Both the position numbers and the translations under genes were made by a program. A stretch of DNA of 64,000 bases from Sporosarcina sp. 6E9. Lineage in GTDB: Bacteria; Bacillota; Bacilli; Bacillales_A; Planococcaceae. Numbering within the stretch: the stretch's first letter is position 1; each line of letters starts with the position of its first letter. Of the stretch, positions 1 to 7,990 are shown piece by piece. Under the pieces are notes generated by a model. That model was given only the letters and a program-made list of their open reading frames with translations. It did not search any database and was not told the DNA's origin. The stretch spans positions 204,078 to 268,077 of the forward strand of contig NZ_JAGEMN010000003.1 in assembly GCF_017921835.1 (NCBI RefSeq), given 5' to 3'.

Positions 1-337
1 AATCTGCCAGTTTCCGTGATCGAACAGATGGAAATTGATCCCCAGGAGCATGTTCTGCTAATGCGTCACCACTTTTTTCACGCGTCATGACTACCGTTGC
101 ACCTTTTTTCTTCAATCGTTTAGCAACCTCATGTGAAATACTCAGCGTAATATCACGTTCTACAATATCGCCCGATGATGCACCACCATCCAATCCTCCG
201 TGTCCAGGATCAATCACAACTTTCACACCTGCAAATTCTTCAGGCATAAAAAAAACATTATCCGATGCCTGTACTCCGTAAATAACAATCCCCAGCGTGC
301 AAAAAAAGATAAATCCAAGTAGTCCCCACCTCTTCAC
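1..337 (-). CDS. cwlD: N-acetylmuramoyl-L-alanine amidase CwlD, N-terminal part (cut by window edge)
   Basis: Amidase_3 family enzyme that cleaves muramoyl-alanine amide bonds; in spore formers CwlD starts muramic-lactam formation in the spore cortex. Only about 112 residues are visible. A GTG start at 337 follows a purine-rich GGAGGAAAAAGGCGG stretch; the ATG two bases upstream is in another frame and meets a stop at once. A short basic start and a hydrophobic segment (about residues 5-22) form a signal peptide or anchor. Next comes VVIDPGHGGLDGGASS, the family's zinc-binding His motif, then the conserved glutamate region (ERDITLSIS) and VVMTRE. Position at the distal end of the ribosomal superregion matches cwlD in Bacillus. 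The C-terminal catalytic glutamate lies outside the window. Confidence 0.9.
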   Translation of the reverse strand, partial: MKRWGLLGFIFFCTLGIVIYGVQASDNVFFMPEEFAGVKVVIDPGHGGLDGGASSGDIVERDITLSISHEVAKRLKKKGATVVMTREKSGDALAEHAPGDQFPSVRSRKLAD

Positions 338-392
338 ATAGACACCGCCTTTTTCCTCCACTATACGCACGAAAGAAGAAAGATATGTCTAA

Positions 393-510
393 TACAAAAG
401 CGCAAGGCGCCCGTCTAGCCCCGACAAGCATAAGAAATCTGGCGACGTGGCGTCCTCTTGCCGAGGAAGAATGCTTATGACCCAAGGGGCTGGCGCATGG
501 AGCTAGACGT
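393..510. repeat. Interspersed palindromic repeat (about 115 bp)
   Basis: An imperfect long inverted repeat. GTCTAGC at 413-419 pairs with GCTAGAC at 502-508, and inner arms CATAAG and CTTATG pair again, with GC-rich sequence at the tip. On the minus strand it reads GTCTAGCTCCATGCGCC through to GGCGCCTTGCGCTTTTGT. I recall very similar non-coding repeats between genes of many Bacillaceae and Planococcaceae. It encodes no plausible protein; the longest ORF over it (minus, 258-530) is in the wrong frame for cwlD. Confidence 0.6.
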
Positions 511-512
511 AA

Positions 513-538
513 CAAAAAAAGGAACCTCAAGGGTCCCT
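513..538 (-). terminator. Rho-independent terminator after the rhodanese gene
   Basis: On the minus strand GGGACC, loop CTTGA, GGTTCC (one G-T wobble) is followed by seven T. It lies 13 bp past the stop of the rhodanese gene. Confidence 0.75.
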
Positions 539-550
539 TCTCACCTAAAC

Positions 551-847
551 TTATTCAGTTTCGCCATCCCACTCAAGCATGCCGCCCGTCATATTGGCTG
601 CATCATACCCTGCTTCTTCTAGATACTCCGTCGCACGTCCACTGCGTCCGCCTGAACGACAAATGATTATGTAGGGCTTTGACTTATCGAGCTCGCCTAC
701 ACGCTCTGCAACCTCTCCTAGCGGGATGTGGATCGCTCCTGGGATAATCCCTTCCGCTACTTCATCATCTTCGCGAACATCTACCAAATTCAGTTGTTGA
801 CCGCTTTCCAACAAATCTTTTACCTCTGCCGGTGTAATTTCTTTCAT
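551..847 (-). CDS. Single-domain rhodanese-like protein
   Basis: A 98-residue cytoplasmic single rhodanese domain, a type that carries sulfur as a persulfide or detoxifies thiols. LVDVREDDEV is the family's first conserved motif and IPGAIHIPLGEV the second; the active loop IICRSGGRSGRA carries the catalytic Cys and the cradle of Arg and Gly residues. I chose the internal ATG at 847 because GGGGGAC sits about eight bases upstream; the ATG ten codons earlier has no Shine-Dalgarno sequence. Monocistronic with its own terminator. No domain shows which pathway it serves. Confidence 0.9.
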   Translation of the reverse strand: MKEITPAEVKDLLESGQQLNLVDVREDDEVAEGIIPGAIHIPLGEVAERVGELDKSKPYIIICRSGGRSGRATEYLEEAGYDAANMTGGMLEWDGETE

Positions 848-902
848 TAGTACAGTCCCCCAATCCATATGTTTCATCTATTTTAACATAACCCTTATAG
901 TT

Positions 903-1619
903 TTATCTGTCTGGATTTTTGATTTCAACAAACAATGATCCGTCATCTTGGACTTGTGCAAGAAATACTTGTTCGGCGGACTCTACACCTTTTTTGCGCA
1001 GTTCCTTCATAAGCCACTCTTCTGTTAAACTCAATTCCGTTAGGTTTTTCTTCATCACTTTACCGTCTGAAATGAGTTCTGTCGGAAGGTATTTAGGCGT
1101 TGTTGTGGACGCTTTGACGTCTTGTTTCGTTGCACCTTGTTGCGTAATCTTTTTCATGACACTTAGTTCACCGTTTGTTTCTAAAATGGCGTAGTGGACA
1201 TCCTGAAGGGTGAATATCGATTGCTCGCGGAGCATCATCATCAAGTCATTGACGTGCAAGCGCTCCTTCTTCATCGCATTCTCCATAATTGCGCCTTCTT
1301 TTATCACAATTGTCGGCTGGTCATCTAATACGATTCGTAAATTACTTGACTTTAGTGAAATGTAACTCGCTAACAAAGTTAAAACCGCCCACCAAGCGAG
1401 TGCAACGAGTCCATTCATAAACTTCACATCAGTTTGGCCTGCCATTTCTGCGGCAATCGATCCAAACGCAATCCCCGTTATGTAATGGAAGAACGTTAAT
1501 TGACTGAGCTGTTTTTTACCAAGAATTCGCGCCAATATCAAGAGCGCCACGAAAGCACCTGTCGTCCTGAAAATCATTTCCCAAAAATCAAATTTAAAGA
1601 ATTCCACGTTAAATAACAC
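903..1619 (-). CDS. DUF421 family membrane protein (YetF-like)
   Basis: A 238-residue protein with three predicted membrane helices near the N-terminus (about residues 15-32, 42-60 and 68-87), containing RILGKKQLSQLTFFHYITGIAFG, the family's hallmark region (given here only as an anchor at residues 31-53). A cytoplasmic alpha/beta domain follows, with VIKEGAIMENAM and LHVNDLMMMLREQ. YetF-type proteins affect spore germination or the membrane in Bacillus, but their biochemical role is unsettled. The GTG at 1619 lies very near an AAGGG box; GTG at 1607 is an alternative start. It stands alone between modC and the rhodanese gene. Confidence 0.85.
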   Translation of the reverse strand: MLFNVEFFKFDFWEMIFRTTGAFVALLILARILGKKQLSQLTFFHYITGIAFGSIAAEMAGQTDVKFMNGLVALAWWAVLTLLASYISLKSSNLRIVLDDQPTIVIKEGAIMENAMKKERLHVNDLMMMLREQSIFTLQDVHYAILETNGELSVMKKITQQGATKQDVKASTTTPKYLPTELISDGKVMKKNLTELSLTEEWLMKELRKKGVESAEQVFLAQVQDDGSLFVEIKNPDR

Positions 1620-1673
1620 TACCCTTCGTATAATCCAGTCGGGTGTAGTGTGTACTTAACTTTAATTACATAT

Positions 1674-2333
1674 TCAAAAAATCACTTGCCTATTTCGATT
1701 ATCAACTGTTTTTGTAATTAAGCCACTTTCCAAAAAGATAATTTTATCTCCAAGTTTTTCCGCTTCCAGCATATCATGCGTCACGATAATGAAAGGAATC
1801 TTCCATATTTCATGCAAACGTTTCAATTCATCCTGACATTCCAACCGCGTTTTCGAATCAAGCGCCGATAAAGGTTCATCTAGTAATAATAGAGACGGCT
1901 CAGTTGCCAACGCTCTTGCCAGCGCCACTCTTTGCTTTTCACCCCCCGAGATTTGATGAGGATATTTGCTTTGTAAATGATTAATTCCTAGCGTACTTAC
2001 TAATTGTTGAATACGCGCTTCAGCATCGGTCTTTTTAACGCCGTACGCAATATTTTTCTCCACTGTCATATGCGGAAAAAGCGCATAGTCTTGAAACAAA
2101 TACCCGATATTACGTTGCTGTGTGGGAAGTGGTTTTTCATTTGCAGAGAAGAAGGTTTGTTCATTCAAGATAATTTTTCCAGCATCGGGATGGTCCAAAC
2201 CTGCAATCGCATTGAGTATTGTCGTTTTCCCGGATCCAGACGGTCCAACTAATACGAGAATCTCCTCATCTACCATCAGATTAACATCTACTGAAAAGTG
2301 GGGTAATTTTTTTTCAATTTGCACTTCCAGCAT
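1674..2333 (-). CDS. modC: Molybdate ABC transporter ATP-binding protein ModC
   Basis: ATPase of the molybdate importer, on the cytoplasmic face of ModB. Visible in order: Walker A GPSGSGKTT (about 32-40), Q-loop FQDYALFPHM, signature ISGGEKQRVALARAL, Walker B LLLLDEPLSALD and H-loop IIVTHD. At 219 residues it is shorter than the E. coli form of about 350 and ends soon after the nucleotide-binding domain, so the C-terminal molybdate-binding MOP domain is missing; many Firmicutes carry such short forms. ATG at 2333 has AAGAGGT upstream. Last gene of modABC. Confidence 0.88.
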   Translation of the reverse strand: MLEVQIEKKLPHFSVDVNLMVDEEILVLVGPSGSGKTTILNAIAGLDHPDAGKIILNEQTFFSANEKPLPTQQRNIGYLFQDYALFPHMTVEKNIAYGVKKTDAEARIQQLVSTLGINHLQSKYPHQISGGEKQRVALARALATEPSLLLLDEPLSALDSKTRLECQDELKRLHEIWKIPFIIVTHDMLEAEKLGDKIIFLESGLITKTVDNRNRQVIF

Positions 2334-2345
2334 ATTATCTACCTC

Positions 2346-3029
2346 TTATGCATTGTCATTTTTGTAACGCTCAATATTCCTTTTACTCCACCAGTTCAAC
2401 CACATGATTGTACTAAACCCAAGCGCGACGATGATAACAACCCAGAAAGTCGCCTTTTCCATTTGGCCCGACTCAACAGCAAAGTAAATCGCCATCGGAA
2501 TCGTGTCAGTTTTTCCTGGAATATAGCCCGCCAACATTAACGTAGCGCCAAATTCACCGAGTCCGCGCGCAAATGATAAGACTAGTCCTGCGAGAAGTCC
2601 CGGCCAAGCGAGTCGAAAGGAAATCGTCCAAAATACACGCCAATTCGACGCACCCATCGTACGCGCCGCATTTTCCATTTTCGAATCCAAACTTTCAAAC
2701 GCCGCCGCCGCACTTTGGTACATCAACGGAAAAGAAACAACAATTGACGCAATTACAGCGCCAATCCAAGTGAAGACAATTTGAAAATCAAACCAATTCA
2801 ACAGCCAACTGCCAATAAACCCATTCTTCCCAAATAAAATGAGCAACCCAAAACCAACGACAGTCGGCGGCAAGACAAGCGGCAGCATGAATAAGGATTC
2901 GATAATACTTTTCCCGAAAAACTTTTTACGCGAAAATAAATGCGCAAAGAACACGCCGAATACAAAGACAAAAAAAGTGGAGATGCCCGCTACTTTTAAC
3001 GATAATATTAATGGTGAATAATCGGTCAC
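2346..3029 (-). CDS. modB: Molybdate ABC transporter permease ModB
   Basis: Membrane channel of the molybdate importer, with five or six hydrophobic helices. The cytoplasmic coupling loop AARTMGASNWRVFWTISFRL (EAA motif with invariant Gly) contacts ModC. I prefer the GTG at 3029, because AAGGGGG lies six bases upstream; the ATG at 3035 directly abuts this box. It sits 15 bp after modA and 12 bp before modC, so the three are one transcription unit. About 227 residues, normal for the family. Confidence 0.9.
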   Translation of the reverse strand: MTDYSPLILSLKVAGISTFFVFVFGVFFAHLFSRKKFFGKSIIESLFMLPLVLPPTVVGFGLLILFGKNGFIGSWLLNWFDFQIVFTWIGAVIASIVVSFPLMYQSAAAAFESLDSKMENAARTMGASNWRVFWTISFRLAWPGLLAGLVLSFARGLGEFGATLMLAGYIPGKTDTIPMAIYFAVESGQMEKATFWVVIIVALGFSTIMWLNWWSKRNIERYKNDNA

Positions 3030-3044
3030 GTACATCCCCCTTGC

Positions 3045-3812
3045 CTATTTGAATCCATGTTTGTGTAATAATTCTTGTCCCTTTTCACTTTGCAGAAAAG
3101 CTAAAAACGTCTTCGCTTCATCGGTATGGGATGTCTCCGAAACAACCGCTCCGGGATACATGATTGGGTCATGCCAATCCGAATCAGCCGTAGCCACAAT
3201 CGTTACTTTATCCGATTGTAACGCATCGGTCGCATAAACAATCCCTACATCCGCATTCCCCATCTCTACATGCGTCAACACTTGCCGCACATCCGAACCC
3301 AACACCAAACTCTCTTGCATTGAATCCCATAGACTTAAACCTTCAAGCACTTGCTTTGTATAGCGGCCCACGGGCACACTTTCAGGTTCTCCAATCGCTA
3401 AATGATCAATTGCAGCGGTGCTCATTTTATCGAATGATGAAACCTTGATTGGCTGTTTTTTATTTGCAATCAATACTAACTCATTTTCAGCAAAGTTCAC
3501 ACGCGTTTCTTCAATTATCATGTTTTCTACTTGTAGTTTCTCCATATCGCTTTCGCTCGCTGACAAAAACACATCCGATGGCGCACCCTGAATAATCATT
3601 TGCGCTAATTTACCAGAGCCTCCGAAATTAAAAGTAAGTTCAATAGATGGATATTCATCTTCAAACACCGGCTTCAGCTCATTCAACACATCCGTCAAAC
3701 TAGCTGCCGCAGAAATCATCAAAGTGGTTTTTTCCTCTTTGTCCTCTGGCGTACAACCGGTAGGCAATAAAACGAAACCTATCATAACAAATAAATATAT
3801 AATTTTTCTCAT
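3045..3812 (-). CDS. modA: Molybdate-binding lipoprotein ModA
   Basis: Extracellular substrate-binding lipoprotein that delivers molybdate (or tungstate) to ModB. The N-terminus is a lipoprotein signal (Met-Arg-Lys-Lys-type basic start, hydrophobic core, lipobox LLPTGC, Cys about residue 20). The mature part has AAASLTDVLNEL, FGGSGKLAQMI and APSDVFLSASESDMEKL, typical of ModA oxyanion-binding loops. ATG at 3812 has AAGGGGA upstream; a longer reading frame from 3848 has no ribosome-binding site. First gene of modABC. No ModE-type operator or molybdenum riboswitch could be recognised upstream. Confidence 0.9.
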   Translation of the reverse strand: MRKIIYLFVMIGFVLLPTGCTPEDKEEKTTLMISAAASLTDVLNELKPVFEDEYPSIELTFNFGGSGKLAQMIIQGAPSDVFLSASESDMEKLQVENMIIEETRVNFAENELVLIANKKQPIKVSSFDKMSTAAIDHLAIGEPESVPVGRYTKQVLEGLSLWDSMQESLVLGSDVRQVLTHVEMGNADVGIVYATDALQSDKVTIVATADSDWHDPIMYPGAVVSETSHTDEAKTFLAFLQSEKGQELLHKHGFK

Positions 3813-3863
3813 CAAAACATTCCCCTTAGGAGCGATATTACAAATCACTTTATCTACTTACGA

Positions 3864-3892
3864 ATTATATCATTATGGAATGAATAAACCCA
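3864..3892 (-). promoter_or_regulatory. Possible modA promoter (-10 only)
   Basis: A perfect TATAAT on the minus strand (3864-3869) lies about 50 bp upstream of modA. No convincing -35 box is present at 16-18 bp, so this is tentative. Confidence 0.4.
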
Positions 3893-3917
3893 TAAGAGCG
3901 AGTACGAACTAGAAGAA

Positions 3918-3949
3918 TCAAAAAAATCCTTTCATTTGAGAAAAGGATT
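3918..3949 (-). terminator. Terminator downstream of the decayed membrane-protein genes
   Basis: On the minus strand AATCCTTTTC and GAAAGGATT form a stem of 8-9 bp, followed by a run of T. It would end transcripts coming from the pseudogene region and insulate modA. Confidence 0.7.
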
Positions 3950-4061
3950 CATTGATAGTGTTAAGTGTTATTCTGATTACTTTATTAATAATAATTCACC
4001 ATGCACTTTTCCCTTTTCACGGGAAAATTATTATTGACAAGGAATGTTTATTGGTCTAGCT

Positions 4062-4236
4062 TTACTCACAAAAATCACTCGCACACTCTTCCTTTAATGC
4101 AAGAAACTCTTGTGGCTTCATAACTGATGTTACCGTTGCTATCTGATTATCATTTGTAGCAAAGTTGACAGTAGTTTAGTTTCTTGGTATTTATTCAATG
4201 CAAAATATCCACCAATAATCACTATAATGGCAGATC
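4062..4236 (-). pseudogene. Decayed small membrane protein, copy 1
   Basis: Read from the right, a frame gives a hydrophobic segment AIIVIIGGYFALNKYQETK. After a frameshift comes TVNFATNDNQIATVTSVM, then KPQEFLALKEECASDFCE and a stop. The C-terminal part aligns clearly with the neighbouring copy (NDNQ/SDNQ, KPxEF, EEC-x4-FC). The layout suggests a small protein with one membrane helix, an exported domain and a C-terminal pair of cysteines. No start codon opens an intact frame. I do not recognise the family. Confidence 0.55.
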
Positions 4237-4263
4237 ATTAATTTCCGTTTCAATAATAAATCT

Positions 4264-4545
4264 TTATTGGCAAAACTTGTTTTTACATTCTTCTTTATTG
4301 GGCGGGAATTCTTCTGGTTTGACTATGTCAGCCACTTTTCCAACTTGATTATCGGAAGTATTGAACATAATGTTAAAGTACAACTCCGGTTTTCCATTCA
4401 CGTGTCCCCCAGTCAACGATGCCAGTGGGAAAGCACAACAAGCCGTAAATGATCGGATTATGAGGCACTATAAAATGACGATGAACACAAATATGTATTG
4501 GGGCCACTTTATCAATAGCTTTGGAATAGCAGGTTGGTTTCAAAG
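4264..4545 (-). pseudogene. Decayed small membrane protein, copy 2 (tandem paralogue)
   Basis: One frame reads WPQYIFVFIVIL, an in-frame TAG, LIIRSFTACCAFPLASLTGG, HVNGKPELYFNIMFNT, SDNQVGKVADIVKPEEFPP, NKEECKNKFCQ and stop. The hydrophobic N-terminus plus soluble domain resembles copy 1, and the tails match closely. The internal stop and the absence of an ATG, GTG or TTG with a ribosome-binding site make it a pseudogene, or a relic reduced to the tail. A different frame here has a 71-codon ORF (4373-4588) which I consider spurious. Confidence 0.55.
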
Positions 4546-4587
4546 ACTTTTCAAATGATAAATCAGCAAGTAAATCAAAACTACACA

Positions 4588-4613
4588 CCTACACAATTTA
4601 GTGAGGTTTTTTT
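4588..4613 (+). terminator. Weak plus-strand terminator-like hairpin
   Basis: CCT(A)CAC, loop AATTTA, GTGAGG is followed by seven T on the plus strand. No intact plus-strand gene lies upstream, so it may be a leftover or insulate the sugar operon. The surrounding 3850-4800 stretch otherwise holds only the two pseudogenes. Confidence 0.4.
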
Positions 4614-4776
4614 GTGCTTCCAAATAGATTTCATCGATCTTCCCCAAAAGAAACCTTCCCCTATAAATATCATTTAATGGTTCCAAATTGTTTTTCCAAA
4701 ACGAAATAGTGCATTTTACTTTAATAAGTATTGATAACCTTAGGGTAATCACTACTCATTCTTTAGTATCGGATGT

Positions 4777-4814
4777 TATAATTAACCACTAATACAGATT
4801 TACAAAACGGGAGG
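4777..4814 (+). promoter_or_regulatory. -10 box and ribosome-binding site of the sugar ABC operon
   Basis: TATAAT at 4777-4782 is followed 26 bp later by a strong GGGAGG ribosome-binding site (4809-4814), five bases before the ATG. The -35 region is poor (ACTCAT at 17 bp), which suggests an activator-dependent promoter. I see no catabolite-response palindrome nearby. Confidence 0.5.
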
Positions 4815-4819
4815 CAATT

Positions 4820-6118
4820 ATGAAAAACATATTAAGCACTAGAAGTATCGTTATTTTATTCATTACAATTATCACCACTCTCACCCTCGCTGCCTGTTCT
4901 AAAGGCGACAAAGAACAAGGTAAGGGTGCCGAAAACAAAAATAATAAAGCTACTGAAATCACGGTACTTCTTCCCTCAGAAATTCCTGCTGACATGCTTG
5001 CGGAATTTGAGGATGAAACAGGGATTCACGTCAACCTTGAAACATCGTCATGGAATAATATTCAAGATAAAATCGTCTCCGCTCTCGCTGCTGGCGTTGC
5101 TCCAGCAGATGTAACAGAATTCGATTGGTCGTGGATTGGTCAATTCGGTTCTGCAGAATGGTATACACCTCTAAACGAATCATTCGATCAAGAATTTATT
5201 GATGATATGCCAACCATAGAGAATTTTAAATATAATGGAGACTATTTAGCTGTTCCCTACCTAAATGATTTTCGTGTAAGTTATTACAATCAAAATTATT
5301 TTGATGAAGCAGGCATCACCGAAATTCCAAAAACACCGGAAGAGCTGCTAGAAGTTGCCAAAACCATAAAGGAAAAAGGGGTGGTGGAATATCCAATCGG
5401 ATTGCCACTCTCTGCAACAGAAGGCACAACTACAGGATGGTTTACATTGGTGAAAGCATTTGGTGGACACTTGTTTGATGATAATTGGAATCCATTATTT
5501 GTAGAAAAGGATTCAGCAGGTTACCAGGCAATGTCTTTTATCATAAATAGTTATAAAGAAGATGAACTAATTGATTCGGCAAATCTAACGCTAAATAATA
5601 TAGATGTTTATGATAATTTTAAAGCTGGCGGATCCGCTATCGATTTAGCTGGAGTTCCGGGATTATTTGAAAGATACAAAAACCCTGAGAAGTCTTCAAT
5701 AGCTAATGACGTTGAAATCATGCCTGTTCCAGGGATGAATGGCGAAATTCATACATTCCAATTACCAGAAGCACTTGGTGTTCCTGCCGCATCGGAAAAT
5801 AAAGAGGCTGCAATCGAATTTATCAAATGGATCTCTCAACCGGAAAATGTGAAAAAGCTGTATGAAGAACAAGAATGGTTACCTAACCGTCTTAGTGTAT
5901 TAGAAGCGTTAAATGAAGAAGGCAAACTCTCTGGAGGAGATACGCTACTAAAGGTTTTAACACATGATAAACCTTTATTTTCTGAAGGCACACCGCCATG
6001 GTATTCTGAATTTAGCACGAATGTCTCCACTACCATGAACCAAATGGCAAAAGGGGCATTAACGATTGATGAAGGCATGAAGAAGATTGCCAAATCTGTC
6101 GAGAAATACGCAGAGTAA
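4820..6118 (+). CDS. Sugar-type ABC transporter substrate-binding lipoprotein
   Basis: A 432-residue family-1 extracellular solute-binding protein, the class used for oligosaccharides or polyols. Lipoprotein signal: basic start, hydrophobic core and lipobox LTLAAC with the lipidated Cys at residue 26, then a charged flexible linker. The mature domain starts TEITVLLPSEIPADMLAEF and has the usual family arrangement, including FDWSWIGQF and VPYLNDFRVSYYN. First gene of a three-gene plus-strand operon with two permeases. The substrate cannot be told from sequence; the two permeases make a carbohydrate likely. Confidence 0.88.
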   Translation: MKNILSTRSIVILFITIITTLTLAACSKGDKEQGKGAENKNNKATEITVLLPSEIPADMLAEFEDETGIHVNLETSSWNNIQDKIVSALAAGVAPADVTEFDWSWIGQFGSAEWYTPLNESFDQEFIDDMPTIENFKYNGDYLAVPYLNDFRVSYYNQNYFDEAGITEIPKTPEELLEVAKTIKEKGVVEYPIGLPLSATEGTTTGWFTLVKAFGGHLFDDNWNPLFVEKDSAGYQAMSFIINSYKEDELIDSANLTLNNIDVYDNFKAGGSAIDLAGVPGLFERYKNPEKSSIANDVEIMPVPGMNGEIHTFQLPEALGVPAASENKEAAIEFIKWISQPENVKKLYEEQEWLPNRLSVLEALNEEGKLSGGDTLLKVLTHDKPLFSEGTPPWYSEFSTNVSTTMNQMAKGALTIDEGMKKIAKSVEKYAE

Positions 6119-6123
6119 TTGTA

Positions 6124-6159
6124 AACAGGGCTACAATACAGTATTGTAGCCCTGTTTTT
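6124..6159 (+). terminator. Intercistronic hairpin between binding protein and permease genes
   Basis: A perfect 15-bp inverted repeat (ACAGGGCTACAATAC / GTATTGTAGCCCTGT) followed by TTTTT lies six bp past the binding-protein stop. Such partial terminators commonly let the binding protein be made in excess over the permeases by attenuating or stabilising the mRNA. Confidence 0.85.
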
Positions 6160-6188
6160 ATAGATATCCTTGTAAAGGAAGAGTCGAT

Positions 6189-7064
6189 ATGTTCTTTAAG
6201 CAAAAAATTTATCCCTATTTGTTTGTTATCCCACTGATTCTCTTGATGTTTGGATTAGTGTTTTATCCAGCCATTCTAACATTCATAGAAAGCTTCAAAT
6301 CACTTAAACTCACCATGCCAGATAACACCCACTTTATTGGTTTTTCAAATTATCTAGAGTTATTACGTGATCCTGATGTATTGATCTCTTTAAAAAATAC
6401 ATTTTGGTATTATTTAGTGTCCGTAGTTTTTGGATTTTTGGGCGGCCTTTTGATTGCACTTGTTCTTAGAGAGAACTTCAAAGGGAGAGCGTGGATGTTA
6501 GCCATTGTTATTCTACCTTGGGCTATTCCACCAGTAGTAAGTGCAACCATTTGGAAGTTAATACTTGACCCGACTTACGGTCCTGTCAATCAGCTACTCA
6601 CAAGTATGGGAATCATCCAAACATCTAGTCCGCTTTTGGCTAAACCAGGATTGGCCATTTTTATCATCGCACTTGTTCATGTTTGGAAAATGATTCCGCT
6701 TGTCGCTATAATTTTGCTTGCGGCACTTCAAGCCATCCCAAAAGAAATCTATCAAGCTTCCCAAATAGATGGTGCCGGTCCATGGAAGGGCTTTTTACAT
6801 ATCACGCTCCCATTGTTAAAACCCGCTATTGCAATAGTTCTTACACAAGCCACTATTTCAAGCATCAACTTGTTTGATGAAATTTATGTATTAACTGGAA
6901 CAGCATTAGATACAAGATCCATTATGACGCAAAACTATTTAATTGCGTTTAGACAACTTGATCTAGGTCTTGGAATGGCCTTGTCATTTTTGACTACCAT
7001 CATAATTTTAGTCATCAGTTTAATCTATTTTGCTATCCTTGGAAAGCGAGGGGATATGAATTGA
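6189..7064 (+). CDS. Sugar ABC transporter permease, MalF/UgpA type
   Basis: A 291-residue inner-membrane permease with six hydrophobic helices. A conserved cytoplasmic EAA loop is visible, QASQIDGAGPWKGFLHITLP, which docks to the ATPase. ATG at 6189 has AAGGAAGAG upstream. The gene ends inside the start of the next permease (4-bp overlap), showing translational coupling. It pairs with the downstream permease and the upstream lipoprotein. Confidence 0.92.
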   Translation: MFFKQKIYPYLFVIPLILLMFGLVFYPAILTFIESFKSLKLTMPDNTHFIGFSNYLELLRDPDVLISLKNTFWYYLVSVVFGFLGGLLIALVLRENFKGRAWMLAIVILPWAIPPVVSATIWKLILDPTYGPVNQLLTSMGIIQTSSPLLAKPGLAIFIIALVHVWKMIPLVAIILLAALQAIPKEIYQASQIDGAGPWKGFLHITLPLLKPAIAIVLTQATISSINLFDEIYVLTGTALDTRSIMTQNYLIAFRQLDLGLGMALSFLTTIIILVISLIYFAILGKRGDMN

Positions 7065-7894
7065 AAAAAAGATACTTTTTCTTTCCAGCCTTGTTAGCTA
7101 TTTTGACTTGGACGCTTGCGCCTATTTACTGGGCACTTCGTACAAGTTTGTTAAAAGAAACAGACGTGACATCGACTTCTATCAAATATCTACCTATACC
7201 AGCGAGCACAGAGAATTATGTGAAGTTACTAGGTCTGAATGGAGATACATCTGTTTGGCAGTCGTTTAGCCAGGCATTAACAAATAGTTTGGTTAGCAGT
7301 CTTATCGCTACAATTGTAGTGCTTTTGATTGCGGTTCTCTCTGGATATGCTTTCGCGAGATTAGAGTTTCGGGGGAAAAACATGCTCTTTATGATGGTAT
7401 TAATTACGATGGCTTTACCTGCCTATGCTGTCATCATTCCATTATATAAAATTATGATTGATGTTAATCTAGTCGATACCCAAATAGGGATTTCTTTGAT
7501 TTATATATCTGCATTTATGCCTTTGTCTTTTTGGTTGATGCGGAATTATTTTAATACAATTCCCAAAGAATTAGATGAATCAGCAATGATTGATGGCGCA
7601 TCAAGATTTCGGGCGTTATGGACAATCCTCCCATTAACACTTCCGGGAATGGTCACTGCGGCCATCTTGACATTTTTAAGTTCATGGGGTCAATTTCTCA
7701 TCCCACTCTTATTTGCACCATCAAAAACAAAACCGCTCACTGTCCTAATTACGGAATTTAATGGGAGATACACCATGGATTACGGGATGATTACAGCTGC
7801 TGGAATTATTACGATGGTTCCACCCGTACTGATTGTTTTATTTTTAAACAAGTTTTTAATTAGCGGCTTAATGGATGCAGCGGTGAAAGAGTAG
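7061..7894 (+). CDS. Sugar ABC transporter permease, MalG/UgpE type
   Basis: Second permease of the importer, 277 residues with six predicted helices. Coupling loop LDESAMIDGASRFRALWTIL with the invariant Gly is visible. It starts with TTG at 7061, supported by CGAGGGGA upstream and overlap with the first permease's TGA. No ATP-binding subunit follows; in Bacillales such importers commonly share one MsmX/UgpC-type ATPase encoded elsewhere, which I infer here. No regulator gene adjoins the operon. Confidence 0.92.
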   Translation: MKKRYFFFPALLAILTWTLAPIYWALRTSLLKETDVTSTSIKYLPIPASTENYVKLLGLNGDTSVWQSFSQALTNSLVSSLIATIVVLLIAVLSGYAFARLEFRGKNMLFMMVLITMALPAYAVIIPLYKIMIDVNLVDTQIGISLIYISAFMPLSFWLMRNYFNTIPKELDESAMIDGASRFRALWTILPLTLPGMVTAAILTFLSSWGQFLIPLLFAPSKTKPLTVLITEFNGRYTMDYGMITAAGIITMVPPVLIVLFLNKFLISGLMDAAVKE

Positions 7895-7990
7895 TTGGGA
7901 TCGTCTTTTAAAAGTGTATCTCATATGAATGTAGTTCCTAATTGCAATTGCAACACCTTGATCCTCCTATAGATAGATTAATTAAATCAA

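Noticed and set aside
258..530. A 90-codon minus-strand ORF upstream of cwlD
   Set aside because: It overlaps the start of cwlD in another frame and is mostly the palindromic repeat.
4373..4588. A 71-codon minus-strand ORF
   Set aside because: It lies in a different frame from the paralogue-like peptide of pseudogene copy 2 and shows no hydrophobic or conserved pattern.
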